NCBI GenBank assembly: GCA_035654355.1
Contig: DASRXC010000003.1
Span: 1 to 29,008, forward strand
Origin: JAFAHD01 sp035654355
GTDB lineage: Bacteria > Vulcanimicrobiota > Vulcanimicrobiia > Eremiobacterales > Eremiobacteraceae
DNA: 29,008 bases
Direction of reading: 5' to 3'
How positions within the stretch are numbered: the first letter of the stretch is position 1; every line of letters begins with the position of its first letter. Below the pieces are notes generated by a model, which did not search any database, was not told the DNA's origin, and worked only from the letters and a program-made list of their open reading frames with translations. Positions 15,256 to 23,379 of the stretch are shown one piece after another. The position numbers were made by a program, and so were the translations under genes.

Positions 15256-16649
15256 CGGCTTCGTTCCCGTTGCTGCCCCCAGTCGTCGATCAAAGCATCC
15301 ATCAAACGCCGCTGACCGCGATCTCCGCGATTGTGTTCGCGCTCATCGGCGTGTGCGCGCTGTGGCTCGGCGCTCGCCGTCCGCAGTGGGCGGCGGCGCT
15401 CATCGCGTTCGCGATCCCCTTCGCGTTCTATCGCGACTTTATGGGCACCACGATCACGCTCGAGAAAGTCGTCATCATCGGCGTCGCGATCGGGCTGGTC
15501 GTACGCGGCGCACCGCTCGTACCGGCTGGCGCGGGTGCGCGCCGCATCATGATCGCCGCGCTCGCGGTGCTGGGAGCTATCGCCGTCTCCGGCATCGGCG
15601 CGACCTACGGCGGGCCGGTGGTGCGCGAGGCGCTCAAACAGGTCGAATACATCGTGATGTTCTGGTGCGCGGCAAGCCTCATCGTCGAGCAGCGCGACGA
15701 CTCGCGTTGGCTTGAAGCCGGCTTGATCTCGTCGGTGTTCGTCGTCGCGGTCGATGCGATCGCACAGGGTTTGGTCGGCGGGGCGCCTTCGGGCGTATGG
15801 ATCAACGGTCACCGTCTTCCTCGCGTGGCCGGCCCGCTCGAAGGGCCCAACCAGCTCGCTGGATTCTTGGAGATCTCGCTGCCGGTGCTCTTCATGTCGC
15901 CGCTGCTGCTCGGCGACCGGCTGCGCGTGATGCGCTGGATCGCGCTGTTCGCCGTGGCGTTGGCGATTCCGATGACTTTGTCGCGTTCGGGCGTCGCGTT
16001 CGCGCTCGTAGCCTTTGTCCTGATCTGGTTCGTCGACCGCAAAGCCGCGCGCGCATCGTGGCTGCCGTTCGCCGCCGGTACGGTGGCGGGTTTCGCGATC
16101 GCCTTCCAGTGGTATTGGGGCGCGACCCACAGCTTCGCGCTGCTCGGCGACATCTTCCGGCTTTCCGAAGTGCCGCTGCAAGATCCGGGCGGCGTGGGCA
16201 CGCGCAACGAGTTGTGGAACGCGGCGCTGACGATGTTCGCCGCACACCCGCTGTTCGGCGTCGGGGCCGGTAATTTCGAACATCTTCTCGGCACGGTCGG
16301 GCTTGCGACCGTGCAGACGCATGCGAACAGCCTCTGGCTGCAGACGCTTGCGGAACAAGGTCTCATCGGTTTCGTCGCGCTGCTTGCGCTGTACATCGTT
16401 GTGCTGCGCGAATGCAGCATCGGCCTCGCATCGTCGTGGCTCGCGCGTGCAGCGCTGCTCGCGACGGTCTGCATGCTGCTCCACCAAGTCGTCGACGATC
16501 TGTTCTTTTTCCCGAAGGTCGGATTGCTTTGGTGGTTGCTAGTCGGAGCGGCTGCGGGCGATCTCGCGGGCGCTCGCGCGCCGGCGCCGGCGCCGGCGGC
16601 GGCATCGCCTTCAGCCGAACTGCGCGAGACGGCGACGCCGATCGCGTAA
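15249..16649 (+). CDS. O-antigen ligase / Wzy-like polytopic membrane protein
   Basis: A 466-residue inner-membrane protein with about 11-12 hydrophobic segments and a large periplasmic loop near residues 330-390. That loop carries the Wzy_C-type pattern TRNELWNAALTMFAAHPLFG then VGAGNF, and later QTHANSLWLQTLAEQGLIG, typical of the O-antigen ligase WaaL and of Wzy polymerases. Such proteins join lipid-linked glycans to an acceptor or polymerise repeat units on the periplasmic side. The GTG at 15249 overlaps the sugar-transferase stop by 7 bp, and a purine-rich GGGGAAGG precedes it. An open extension back to 15108 lies inside the sugar-transferase gene and is discarded. The C-terminal tail is Ala/Pro-rich. 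Ligase and polymerase cannot be separated by sequence alone. Confidence 0.9.
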   Translation: MVTASFPLLPPVVDQSIHQTPLTAISAIVFALIGVCALWLGARRPQWAAALIAFAIPFAFYRDFMGTTITLEKVVIIGVAIGLVVRGAPLVPAGAGARRIMIAALAVLGAIAVSGIGATYGGPVVREALKQVEYIVMFWCAASLIVEQRDDSRWLEAGLISSVFVVAVDAIAQGLVGGAPSGVWINGHRLPRVAGPLEGPNQLAGFLEISLPVLFMSPLLLGDRLRVMRWIALFAVALAIPMTLSRSGVAFALVAFVLIWFVDRKAARASWLPFAAGTVAGFAIAFQWYWGATHSFALLGDIFRLSEVPLQDPGGVGTRNELWNAALTMFAAHPLFGVGAGNFEHLLGTVGLATVQTHANSLWLQTLAEQGLIGFVALLALYIVVLRECSIGLASSWLARAALLATVCMLLHQVVDDLFFFPKVGLLWWLLVGAAAGDLAGARAPAPAPAAASPSAELRETATPIA

Positions 16650-18439
16650 TGCGTGCGCGCGCCGCGCTCGCGCTCGTCTCCAGCTTCGCATTCGTCTTCG
16701 TCGCGCTTGCGCCGTCAGTAGCTGTCGCGGTTGGACCGCCATCCGATCAGCATGCCGGTCCGCCGACCGCGGCGAGCGCGTCGCTACCCGCGCCGATCCG
16801 CGTCAGCGCGAATCGAGTCGCGTACTACGGCGATCAAGCGCTGATCGTGGCACGTGGCGACGTGCGCGTCATCGAACCGGACGGTTCGATCATTCAGGGT
16901 GACGTCTTCGTCATGAATATGGCGCTGCGCCGCCTGCTGGTCGCAGGTCACGTAAGGCTGCAGACGCACGCGGGCGAGTTCGTCGGTGCAGCGTTTGCCG
17001 ATTTTCTCGTCTTCCGCCGGCAATATTTCGTGCCGCTCGAACCCGAGGCGGATCGCTGGACGTTTTTTGATTACGATTTCGCGCAGCCGAAAAAGGGACG
17101 GGAGATGCCGGGCGACGCGTTTTTCATCCCCGACGTGTCTGCGTCCAAGCCATACATCGTTGGCAAGGCGGTCACGATCAACGCATCGACATACTTGCGC
17201 ATGACGCCGGCGACATTCGTCCTGCTCGATGGCGCGTTGTGGACGATGCCGCTGCCGCCGTACACGTATAACTTCTCGTCCAACCAGCACTTCGGCGTCA
17301 ACGCGCTTCCGGGTGCGAGCTTCGACGTGCCGTACAACGTCGCGGGGTCACCCGTCTCGCTCGATGCGATCCACTTCCGCTACGATCAGACATTGCCGGT
17401 ATCGACGTACTGGGCGCTCGAACACCATACGGTCATCGGGCAAGGATACATCGTCGCAAGTCTCAGTCCGGCAAGCGAGCCGCCCAAGCAGTGGAACCTG
17501 ATGGGGTACGATCGCATGTCGCCCGTCAGCGCGGTCCGTCTCAATACGCAGCTCTTCACGTATCAGTACGGGTTATCGCAGCCGCTCTCGGCGAGCGGTT
17601 ATGTAGATCTGCAATACAACCAAGGCATCAGGCAGTCAGCGCTGTTGGTGGACCTGACGCAATCGTACTCGAGCCTGCTCGCCCAGCCTGCGCTCGGATT
17701 CTATGGGAACCCGTCGCATCCGTGGATCCCGAACCATCCGTTCGATGGCGGCGTGCAGTGGCAAGGGTATGATCAGCGGATCGCTCACACCGGGCTGACA
17801 TACCGGTTGGTGACGGGGTATGGCTCGTCGCAAGACGGCTACGGCATCGGCGCAAGCGGACAGCAGCAAGTGTCGACCTATTACGGCGCCGCCTCGCTGT
17901 TCACGCCGACGATTCCAGGCCCGCTCAAGACGGGCATCAACGCGGCGTACACGATCACACAGACATATCTGAGCTTCCCGAACATCGTGCAGCAACAGAC
18001 GACGACGGCGACGATCAGCCGCCGTTTGACGCGCACGATCGTGCTCATCGGATCAGACGTCGTGACCAGCGCTACGTCGCGCAACGACTTTTCGATCGTC
18101 TCGCCGAATCAAGCCCTTGGTGTCGTGCCGCTTCCGAACTCGATCAATGGGCTGCCCATCGTGCTGGGGCCGTTCTTGCGCGCGACCGATCGCGCGTACG
18201 GGTTGTCCAGCGTGTGGACGCCATCGCCGGAGTTCCAATTCTCTCTCGCGGCCACGCAATCGAATTATTCGCCGCAGCAAATTCCGGGTTTCGCGGGACC
18301 GCCGCGCTACCAGCTCAGCGGAGATGTCCGCATGCGGCTGACGCGCGTGCTCTTCCTCGACGCCCAACGTGCGTATCTGTTCAACTGGGGCGGCCAGACC
18401 TGGTCGCCGCACTTCCAGATCCTGATCACGTCGCAATGA
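16649..18439 (+). CDS. OstA/LptD-like outer-membrane beta-barrel protein
   Basis: A 596-residue exported protein. It begins with a signal peptide (RAALALVSSFAFVFVALAPS). Residues about 50-125 have the LptA/OstA-like beta-jellyroll pattern: RVSANRVAYYGDQALIVARG, DVRVIEPDGSIIQGDVF, then ALRRLLVAGHVRLQTHAGEF. The rest is a long series of alternating hydrophobic and polar strands rich in Tyr, Gln, Ser and Thr, with no transmembrane helices, as expected for an outer-membrane barrel, and it ends in a strand-like segment (HFQILITSQ). LptD inserts lipopolysaccharide into the outer leaflet. Here the protein is shorter than typical LptD (about 750-800 residues), and the usual pairs of cysteines are missing. 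The ATG overlaps the ligase stop by one base. Cargo is unproven; the operon suggests a glycan or glycolipid made by its neighbours. Confidence 0.8.
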   Translation: MRARAALALVSSFAFVFVALAPSVAVAVGPPSDQHAGPPTAASASLPAPIRVSANRVAYYGDQALIVARGDVRVIEPDGSIIQGDVFVMNMALRRLLVAGHVRLQTHAGEFVGAAFADFLVFRRQYFVPLEPEADRWTFFDYDFAQPKKGREMPGDAFFIPDVSASKPYIVGKAVTINASTYLRMTPATFVLLDGALWTMPLPPYTYNFSSNQHFGVNALPGASFDVPYNVAGSPVSLDAIHFRYDQTLPVSTYWALEHHTVIGQGYIVASLSPASEPPKQWNLMGYDRMSPVSAVRLNTQLFTYQYGLSQPLSASGYVDLQYNQGIRQSALLVDLTQSYSSLLAQPALGFYGNPSHPWIPNHPFDGGVQWQGYDQRIAHTGLTYRLVTGYGSSQDGYGIGASGQQQVSTYYGAASLFTPTIPGPLKTGINAAYTITQTYLSFPNIVQQQTTTATISRRLTRTIVLIGSDVVTSATSRNDFSIVSPNQALGVVPLPNSINGLPIVLGPFLRATDRAYGLSSVWTPSPEFQFSLAATQSNYSPQQIPGFAGPPRYQLSGDVRMRLTRVLFLDAQRAYLFNWGGQTWSPHFQILITSQ

Positions 18440-19227
18440 TGACGCCGCGATCGACATTGTTAGCGTTTGCACTGCTCGTGCTGCTCGCAGCCGCGCCGCT
18501 TCCATCGTTCGCGCTGCCGACGCCGATACCCCAAGCGTCGCAAACGCCGCCACCGGATCTCGCCGCGCCTTCGCCGACACCTTTACCGCTGCTCGTCAAC
18601 GGCCAGGTGATCGATGTCGAACGCGGCTTCATCGTCTTCACCAGCGGCGACGCGTTGCGCCTTGCCCCCGACGTGCAGCTGCTCGATGATGCGAGCGGCA
18701 AACCATACTCTGGCACGCCGTTTCCCGGCATCTTCGCCGCTGCGACCCTCGACGCCACGAGTGGTCTGGTCACGGAAGTCCGCTTTTCGCGCGCGCCGAT
18801 CGCTCGCGGCACGGCGATCGCACAGCTGCCTCGGCAATACGTCGTGCAAGCGTCGACGCCCGAGCCGAATCCCGAGCTGATTCCGCCGCCAGCGAAATAC
18901 CATAGCCTCAGCGGCGAGACACTCGTGCGCATCGTCGTCCAGGTGCCCCCCAATACGCCGTTCACCGACGATGTGTTCATGACGACCGACACCGGCGGGT
19001 GGAACCCGCAAGCGGTGAAGATGCAGCGCCAAGATGCGTTGCACTTTTTCATCGAGCTGCGCTTGCGGACCGGCAGCGAGTTCCACTACCTCTTCACGCG
19101 CGGGTCTTGGAATAGCTCCGAACGCGACCGCAACGGTCTGGAACGCACGCCGCGCGACTTGCTCATCGAGGGCAGCGACCTGCTTAGCGTCGACACGACC
19201 GTGTATCGCTGGGCCGACTTGCCCTAG
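18436..19227 (+). CDS. Secreted protein with CBM20/CBM48-like Ig-fold domain
   Basis: A 263-residue exported protein. Residues 1-26 form a signal peptide (LLAFALLVLLAAAPLPSFA). A Pro/Thr-rich linker follows, then a small beta-rich domain (LLVNGQVIDVERGFIVF onward, about residues 50-130). From about residue 155 a domain resembling starch-binding/glycogen-recognition folds appears: VRIVVQVPPNTPFTDDVFMT, GGWNPQAVKM, then FHYLFTRGSWNSSERDRNG. I see no catalytic residues. It is the last gene of the plus-strand operon, overlapping the barrel gene as ATGA. The binding domain suggests it contacts the glycan in the periplasm or on the cell surface, but this is inferred. Its TAG stop is within a CTAG shared with the opposite gene. 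Confidence 0.75.
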   Translation: MMTPRSTLLAFALLVLLAAAPLPSFALPTPIPQASQTPPPDLAAPSPTPLPLLVNGQVIDVERGFIVFTSGDALRLAPDVQLLDDASGKPYSGTPFPGIFAAATLDATSGLVTEVRFSRAPIARGTAIAQLPRQYVVQASTPEPNPELIPPPAKYHSLSGETLVRIVVQVPPNTPFTDDVFMTTDTGGWNPQAVKMQRQDALHFFIELRLRTGSEFHYLFTRGSWNSSERDRNGLERTPRDLLIEGSDLLSVDTTVYRWADLP

Positions 19228-20090
19228 CGATCCGCGTAGAGGTAGTTGCGGCCTTCGAGCCGCACTGCGAACCCGCAGCGGCGCAGTTTGGCGATCAGCG
19301 GGTCCGCCGATGCGTGATACTCGAGCAGCAGATGTTCGACGCCGGCGAGCGCGTCGTCTGTAACCGATGCGAGCGCATAATACTCGCAGCCCTGGCAATC
19401 GAACTTCACCAGACGCAGCGCGCCCAGCTCGGTGAGCACGTCAGCGAAGGGGACGACGGGCACGTCCGTCGTTTCAGAGTGCAGCTTGTTCGACGACGTG
19501 TTGCCGACAAAGAGCACTGCAGACATCGGATCGGCGCCATCCGGTGCTCTGGTCAGCGGCAGCGTCATACACGCGTCGCCGATGGCGGCGCTGCGGATGT
19601 CGGCAACGACGCCGTTCAGGGCGGCATTGCTGCGCGCGATCGCTGAAAGCTCGGGGTCGGGTTCGAACGCCACGACGCGCGCGCCGCGCCTTCCGAAATA
19701 GACAGCGGTGTCGCCGATGTTCGCGCCGATGTCGAGCACCGTCCCGCCACGCAGCGAGGGGTGCACGCGATAGATCTCGCGGACAAACGAATCGTTGACG
19801 ACGTGCGCGTCTTGCCAGGCACACGACTTGCGGATGAAGAGGCGTTCGCCTGAAGGCACGGACGCCACGAAGAGCGCGGGATCGTCGCTCGCCTCAAACC
19901 GGATGTCTGGAAAGCATTCGTGCAACGCAGAAACTGATGCGGGCGAGGAGCGGAAGCGCGCGAACCGCGCCATGTCGGCAACGCGCTCCGGCGGTTCGCC
20001 GAACGCGATGCGCGCGATATTGGTCACGCTGCGCGCGCGCAACGCGAACCACGCGGCGCGCGGATGCACGACCGCCTCAGAGATCAGCAC
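19224..20090 (-). CDS. FkbM-family SAM-dependent methyltransferase (copy 1)
   Basis: A 288-residue class-I methyltransferase of the FkbM family, which often O-methylates sugars in surface polysaccharides or natural products. The SAM-binding motif I is GGTVLDIGANIGDTAVYFG and the acidic motif II is VVAFEPDPELSAIARSNAAL. The FkbM-specific LVKFDCQGCEYYAL block and a terminal helix-strand pair follow. About 95 residues precede the Rossmann fold. The start is GTG 20090. No membrane segment is obvious. It shares most core motifs with the methyltransferase at 22397, so the pair are paralogues. It is the last gene of the minus-strand UDP-sugar module, 27 bp after the UDP-xylose synthase gene. Confidence 0.93.
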   Translation of the reverse strand: MLISEAVVHPRAAWFALRARSVTNIARIAFGEPPERVADMARFARFRSSPASVSALHECFPDIRFEASDDPALFVASVPSGERLFIRKSCAWQDAHVVNDSFVREIYRVHPSLRGGTVLDIGANIGDTAVYFGRRGARVVAFEPDPELSAIARSNAALNGVVADIRSAAIGDACMTLPLTRAPDGADPMSAVLFVGNTSSNKLHSETTDVPVVPFADVLTELGALRLVKFDCQGCEYYALASVTDDALAGVEHLLLEYHASADPLIAKLRRCGFAVRLEGRNYLYADR

Positions 20091-20117
20091 AGCCGCGGAC
20101 TTAAGCCTATCGAGCGT

Positions 20118-21065
20118 CTACCCGCCCTCCCTGAAGTAGCCGATCGTCGTACGCAGGCCTTCGTCGAGCGATACTGACGGCTGCCAGCCGAGCAGCTGAC
20201 GTGCACGCGAGATATCGGGGCGACGTCGACCGGGATCGTCCGCCGGCATGGGTTGCAGCTGTGTCGCGACCGGCACGCCGACCAGTTCGCCGATCTTCAC
20301 CGCGAGCTGGGCGATCGTGATCTCATCGGGGTTACCGAGATTGATGACTGCGCCCCGCGCGGCGTCGAGTGTTGCAGTGCGCACGATGCCGTCGACGAGG
20401 TCCGAGACGAAACAGAACGAGCGGGTTTGCGCGCCCTCACCGTACACGGTCAAAGGCTTGCCAGCCAGCGCTTGCGTGATGAAGTTCGGAATGACGCGGC
20501 CGTCATCGCGGCGCATCCGTGGGCCGTACGTGTTGAAGATGCGCACGATGCGCGCGTCAAGCCCGTTGACGCGCACGTGCGAGCTCACCAGCGCCTCGCC
20601 GAAACGTTTCGACTCGTCGTAACACGCGCGCGGGCCGATCGGGTTCACGTTGCCCCAATAGTTTTCAGTCTGCGGGTGCTCGAGCGGATCGCCGTACACC
20701 TCGGACGTCGAGCTATACAATAGGCGTGCTGACCACGCTCGCGCGGCCTCGCACGCGTGCTTGGTGCCGAGGCTGTTCGCCGCCATCGTTTCGAACGGAA
20801 GCTTCGCGTAGTCGACCGGGCTTGCCGGAGAGCCGCAATGCACTATCAGATCTGACTTGGGAGCGCCGGCGGCCAGATCGTAACCTTCGAGCGCGATGTC
20901 TTGTTCGACGAATTCGAACGCTCGTGAAGTGCGTGCATTCTTGAGGTTTTGCGCATCGCCGGTCAGCAGGTTGTCGATCCCTACCACTGTGTGCCTATCG
21001 GCGAGGAGACGATCGACGAGATGAGATCCGATGAATCCCGCAGCGCCGGTGACGAGCACCTTCAC
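20118..21065 (-). CDS. uxs: UDP-glucuronate decarboxylase (UDP-xylose synthase)
   Basis: NAD-dependent short-chain dehydrogenase/reductase that converts UDP-glucuronate to UDP-xylose; cytoplasmic. The 315-residue protein has the Rossmann motif GAAGFIGS and the catalytic SER/THR-Tyr-Lys set, with Tyr149 and Lys153 in CYDESKR. The UXS-specific blocks separate it from 4-epimerases: SPASPVDYAKLPFET, STSEVYGDPLEHPQTENYWG, NVNPIGPRACYDESKR, RIFNTYGPRMRRDDGRV and TVYGEGAQTRSFCFVSDLV. It follows UDP-glucose dehydrogenase with a GTGA overlap, which matches the pathway order: UDP-glucose to UDP-glucuronate to UDP-xylose. The start is GTG 21065. Confidence 0.95.
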   Translation of the reverse strand: MKVLVTGAAGFIGSHLVDRLLADRHTVVGIDNLLTGDAQNLKNARTSRAFEFVEQDIALEGYDLAAGAPKSDLIVHCGSPASPVDYAKLPFETMAANSLGTKHACEAARAWSARLLYSSTSEVYGDPLEHPQTENYWGNVNPIGPRACYDESKRFGEALVSSHVRVNGLDARIVRIFNTYGPRMRRDDGRVIPNFITQALAGKPLTVYGEGAQTRSFCFVSDLVDGIVRTATLDAARGAVINLGNPDEITIAQLAVKIGELVGVPVATQLQPMPADDPGRRRPDISRARQLLGWQPSVSLDEGLRTTIGYFREGG

Positions 21066-22390
21066 GGCGACGCGAGCGCAGCCGAAAGCGGTGACGAGCG
21101 GCCGATGCCGGCGTAGCGAAAGCCGGCCGCCGCCGCCTTGAGCGGATCGTAGAGATTACGCGCGTCGAGCAGCACATCGCCGCGCATGTGCCGCCGCAAC
21201 TCGGCAAGATCGAGTTCGGTGTATTCGTTCCATGCGGTGGCGATGATCAGCGCGTCGGCGCCTTCAGCCGCGTCGTAGGGATGTGCGACAAAGCGCACCG
21301 TGGTTCCGAGTTCGCGCCCAGCTCGTTCTTCTGCGGCCGGGTCGTGCGCGACGACGATTGCGCCATCCGCGACGAGCGAACGCACGAACGCAATGGCCGG
21401 TGATTCGCGCGTGTCATCGGTGCCCGCCTTGAAAGCGAGGCCGAGCACGGCGATCGTGCGGCCGCGCAGCCCACCGACCAGCGCGATAAGCCGCGCGACT
21501 GTTCGCCGCACCTGCGCCGCATTGACAGAAAGCGCGGCCTCCAGTAGCGGCGCACCGACGTCTGCTTGCTCCGCGATGCGATGGAGCGCAAGCGTATCCT
21601 TGGGCAGGCAGGAGCCGCCGAAACCCAGACCAGGCTGCATGCAGGCTGCACCGATGCGCTTGTCCGCGCCCGCGCCAGCCGCGACGTCGCGCACATCCGC
21701 GCCGACCGCCGCACAGATGTTGGCGATCTCGTTGATGAACGAGATCTTCGTCGCCAGAAACGCGTTCGACACCAATTTGATCATCTCGGCCGTGCGTGGA
21801 TCTGTGACCAGCAACGGCGCACGGAGCGGGGCGTACAGCTCGCGCAGCGCCGCCTCGGCGCCCTCATGCGAGACGCCGATCACGATGCGATCGGGGTGCA
21901 TGAAATCGACGACCGCTGAGCCTTCGCGCAAAAACTCCGGATTTGAGACTACAGTCGTCTCGTGAGCGGACGTTTTCGCTTGCGCGATGAGCGAGTGCAC
22001 AAGATCGGCGGTCTGGACCGGCACCGTCGATTTGTTGACGACGATCGTCGGGCCATCCACGTACTTCGCAACGTCAATTGCGGCGTCGCGCACGTGGCTG
22101 ACGTCGAGATGGCCGTCATCGCGCGCAGGCGTGCCAACCGCGATGAAGATGATGTTGCGTCCGCGCACCGCGTCACCGACATCAGGAGTGAAACTCAGGC
22201 GGCCGGCGGCTTGATTCGCGTGCACGAGTTCAGCAAGACCCGGTTCGTGCAGCGGCAACTCGCCGCGCACCAGCCCCTCGACGCGCTTCGCGTCCTTATC
22301 GGCGCACACGACGTCGTTGCCGAGCTCCGCTAAACACGTGCCGGTGACTAATCCAACATAACCCGAGCCGATGACGCCGATGCGGTGCAT
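21062..22390 (-). CDS. ugd: UDP-glucose 6-dehydrogenase
   Basis: Oxidises UDP-glucose to UDP-glucuronate with two NAD; cytoplasmic. The 442-residue protein has the N-terminal dinucleotide motif IGVIGSGYVGLVTGTCLAEL, the VGTPARDDGHLD and STVPVQTADL segments, and NPEFLREGSAVVDF. The catalytic Cys261 lies in GFGGSCLPKD. The central LVSNAFLATKISFINEIAN helix and the C-terminal LGLAFKAGTDDTRESPAI domain are also present. The ATG start is 7 bp after the stop of the second FkbM gene, and the stop overlaps the next start as GTGA. It supplies precursor to the UDP-xylose synthase downstream. Confidence 0.97.
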   Translation of the reverse strand: MHRIGVIGSGYVGLVTGTCLAELGNDVVCADKDAKRVEGLVRGELPLHEPGLAELVHANQAAGRLSFTPDVGDAVRGRNIIFIAVGTPARDDGHLDVSHVRDAAIDVAKYVDGPTIVVNKSTVPVQTADLVHSLIAQAKTSAHETTVVSNPEFLREGSAVVDFMHPDRIVIGVSHEGAEAALRELYAPLRAPLLVTDPRTAEMIKLVSNAFLATKISFINEIANICAAVGADVRDVAAGAGADKRIGAACMQPGLGFGGSCLPKDTLALHRIAEQADVGAPLLEAALSVNAAQVRRTVARLIALVGGLRGRTIAVLGLAFKAGTDDTRESPAIAFVRSLVADGAIVVAHDPAAEERAGRELGTTVRFVAHPYDAAEGADALIIATAWNEYTELDLAELRRHMRGDVLLDARNLYDPLKAAAAGFRYAGIGRSSPLSAALASP

Positions 22391-22396
22391 CCGGCG

Positions 22397-23329
22397 CTAT
22401 TCAGGGCTCCCGCGGACGGGTCCCTCAAGCGTGCTGCGACGCTGCGCATAGATGTACGGGCCATCCGCGGCGCGCACGGAAAAGCCAAGGCGGCGCAGCG
22501 CGCTCGCAAGCTCATCATCGTGCCCATGGTGCTCCATGATGATGTGCTCGACCTCGGCGAGGCTTTCATCCGGTAGGCTCGCCAGCGCTGGATATTCGCA
22601 GCCTTCGCAATCGAACTTGATGAGGCGAAGCGGACCGCACTGCGCGAGGACATCCGCGAACGCGATGACGTCGACGTCGATCGTGCGCACGTGGAGGCGA
22701 TTTGCCGGCGTGCTCCCGGGAAACAACGTCGTCGACATCGAGTCGGCCCCTCCGGCCGCGGCGGACAAACGCAGCGTGGCAGATTCGCCGCCAACTCCTG
22801 CGTTTCGGATCTCAGCGTCGACGCCATTGAGCGCGACGTTGCGCCGAGCCAACGCGCACATCTCCGGATCGGGCTCGTAGGCGACGACGCGCGCGCCGCG
22901 TGCGCCGAAGTACACTGCCGTGTCGCCGATGTTCGCGCCGATGTCGAGCACGCATCCACCGGCGAGCGGAGGATGATCGGAATAGATCTGCTTCACGAAC
23001 GTGTCGTGCAGCGTGCCGGCGTCGTGCCAACCGCGGGCGATCCGCACATAGAAATGCTCCGCGGTCGGAAGCTCCACGAGCAGATGGCCCGGACCGGCGG
23101 GACTGAAGCGAAATTCTCGATAGTACGCTCGTAGGTTCTCAAGCGTGGCAGGCGCCGCGCGCGCGCACACATCGGTCGCGAGCGCACGCGCTGCGGTTGG
23201 ATCGGATTCCGCGAAACGTCGGACGACATGCCGCAGCCCTCGCTCGCGGATCGCGTAGAGCGCCGCGCCGGGCGCGCGGATCGCGGCGAATGCGAGCATG
23301 ATCCCTGACTTGAGCTTCTCGAAGGTCAT
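22397..23329 (-). CDS. FkbM-family SAM-dependent methyltransferase (copy 2)
   Basis: A 310-residue paralogue of the methyltransferase at 19224. The Rossmann core is close to identical in layout: GGCVLDIGANIGDTAVYFG, VVAYEPDPEMCALARRNVAL and LIKFDCEGCEYPAL. The N-terminal 110 residues differ more, so the two enzymes probably recognise different acceptors. I place the start at ATG 23329 (MTFEKLKSGIM), because further upstream open sequence is Arg-rich, lies antisense to the diverging methyltransferase and looks non-coding. It is the first gene of the fkbM-ugd-uxs-fkbM module. No promoter can be seen in the short gap to the divergent gene. Confidence 0.92.
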   Translation of the reverse strand: MTFEKLKSGIMLAFAAIRAPGAALYAIRERGLRHVVRRFAESDPTAARALATDVCARAAPATLENLRAYYREFRFSPAGPGHLLVELPTAEHFYVRIARGWHDAGTLHDTFVKQIYSDHPPLAGGCVLDIGANIGDTAVYFGARGARVVAYEPDPEMCALARRNVALNGVDAEIRNAGVGGESATLRLSAAAGGADSMSTTLFPGSTPANRLHVRTIDVDVIAFADVLAQCGPLRLIKFDCEGCEYPALASLPDESLAEVEHIIMEHHGHDDELASALRRLGFSVRAADGPYIYAQRRSTLEGPVRGSPE

Positions 23330-23379
23330 CGCTCTCGCTTGGAAGAGGCTGCGGCGCAGTGACGAACAAGGACGCACGC

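Noticed and set aside
15066..16487. 473-codon minus-strand open frame opposite the ligase gene
   Set aside because: Very rich in Arg, Glu, Asp, His and Gln, no signatures, and fully antisense to a clear membrane-protein gene.
18053..18580. 175-codon minus-strand frame opposite the barrel and CBM-like genes
   Set aside because: Crosses two well-supported coupled genes on the other strand and has no recognisable domain.
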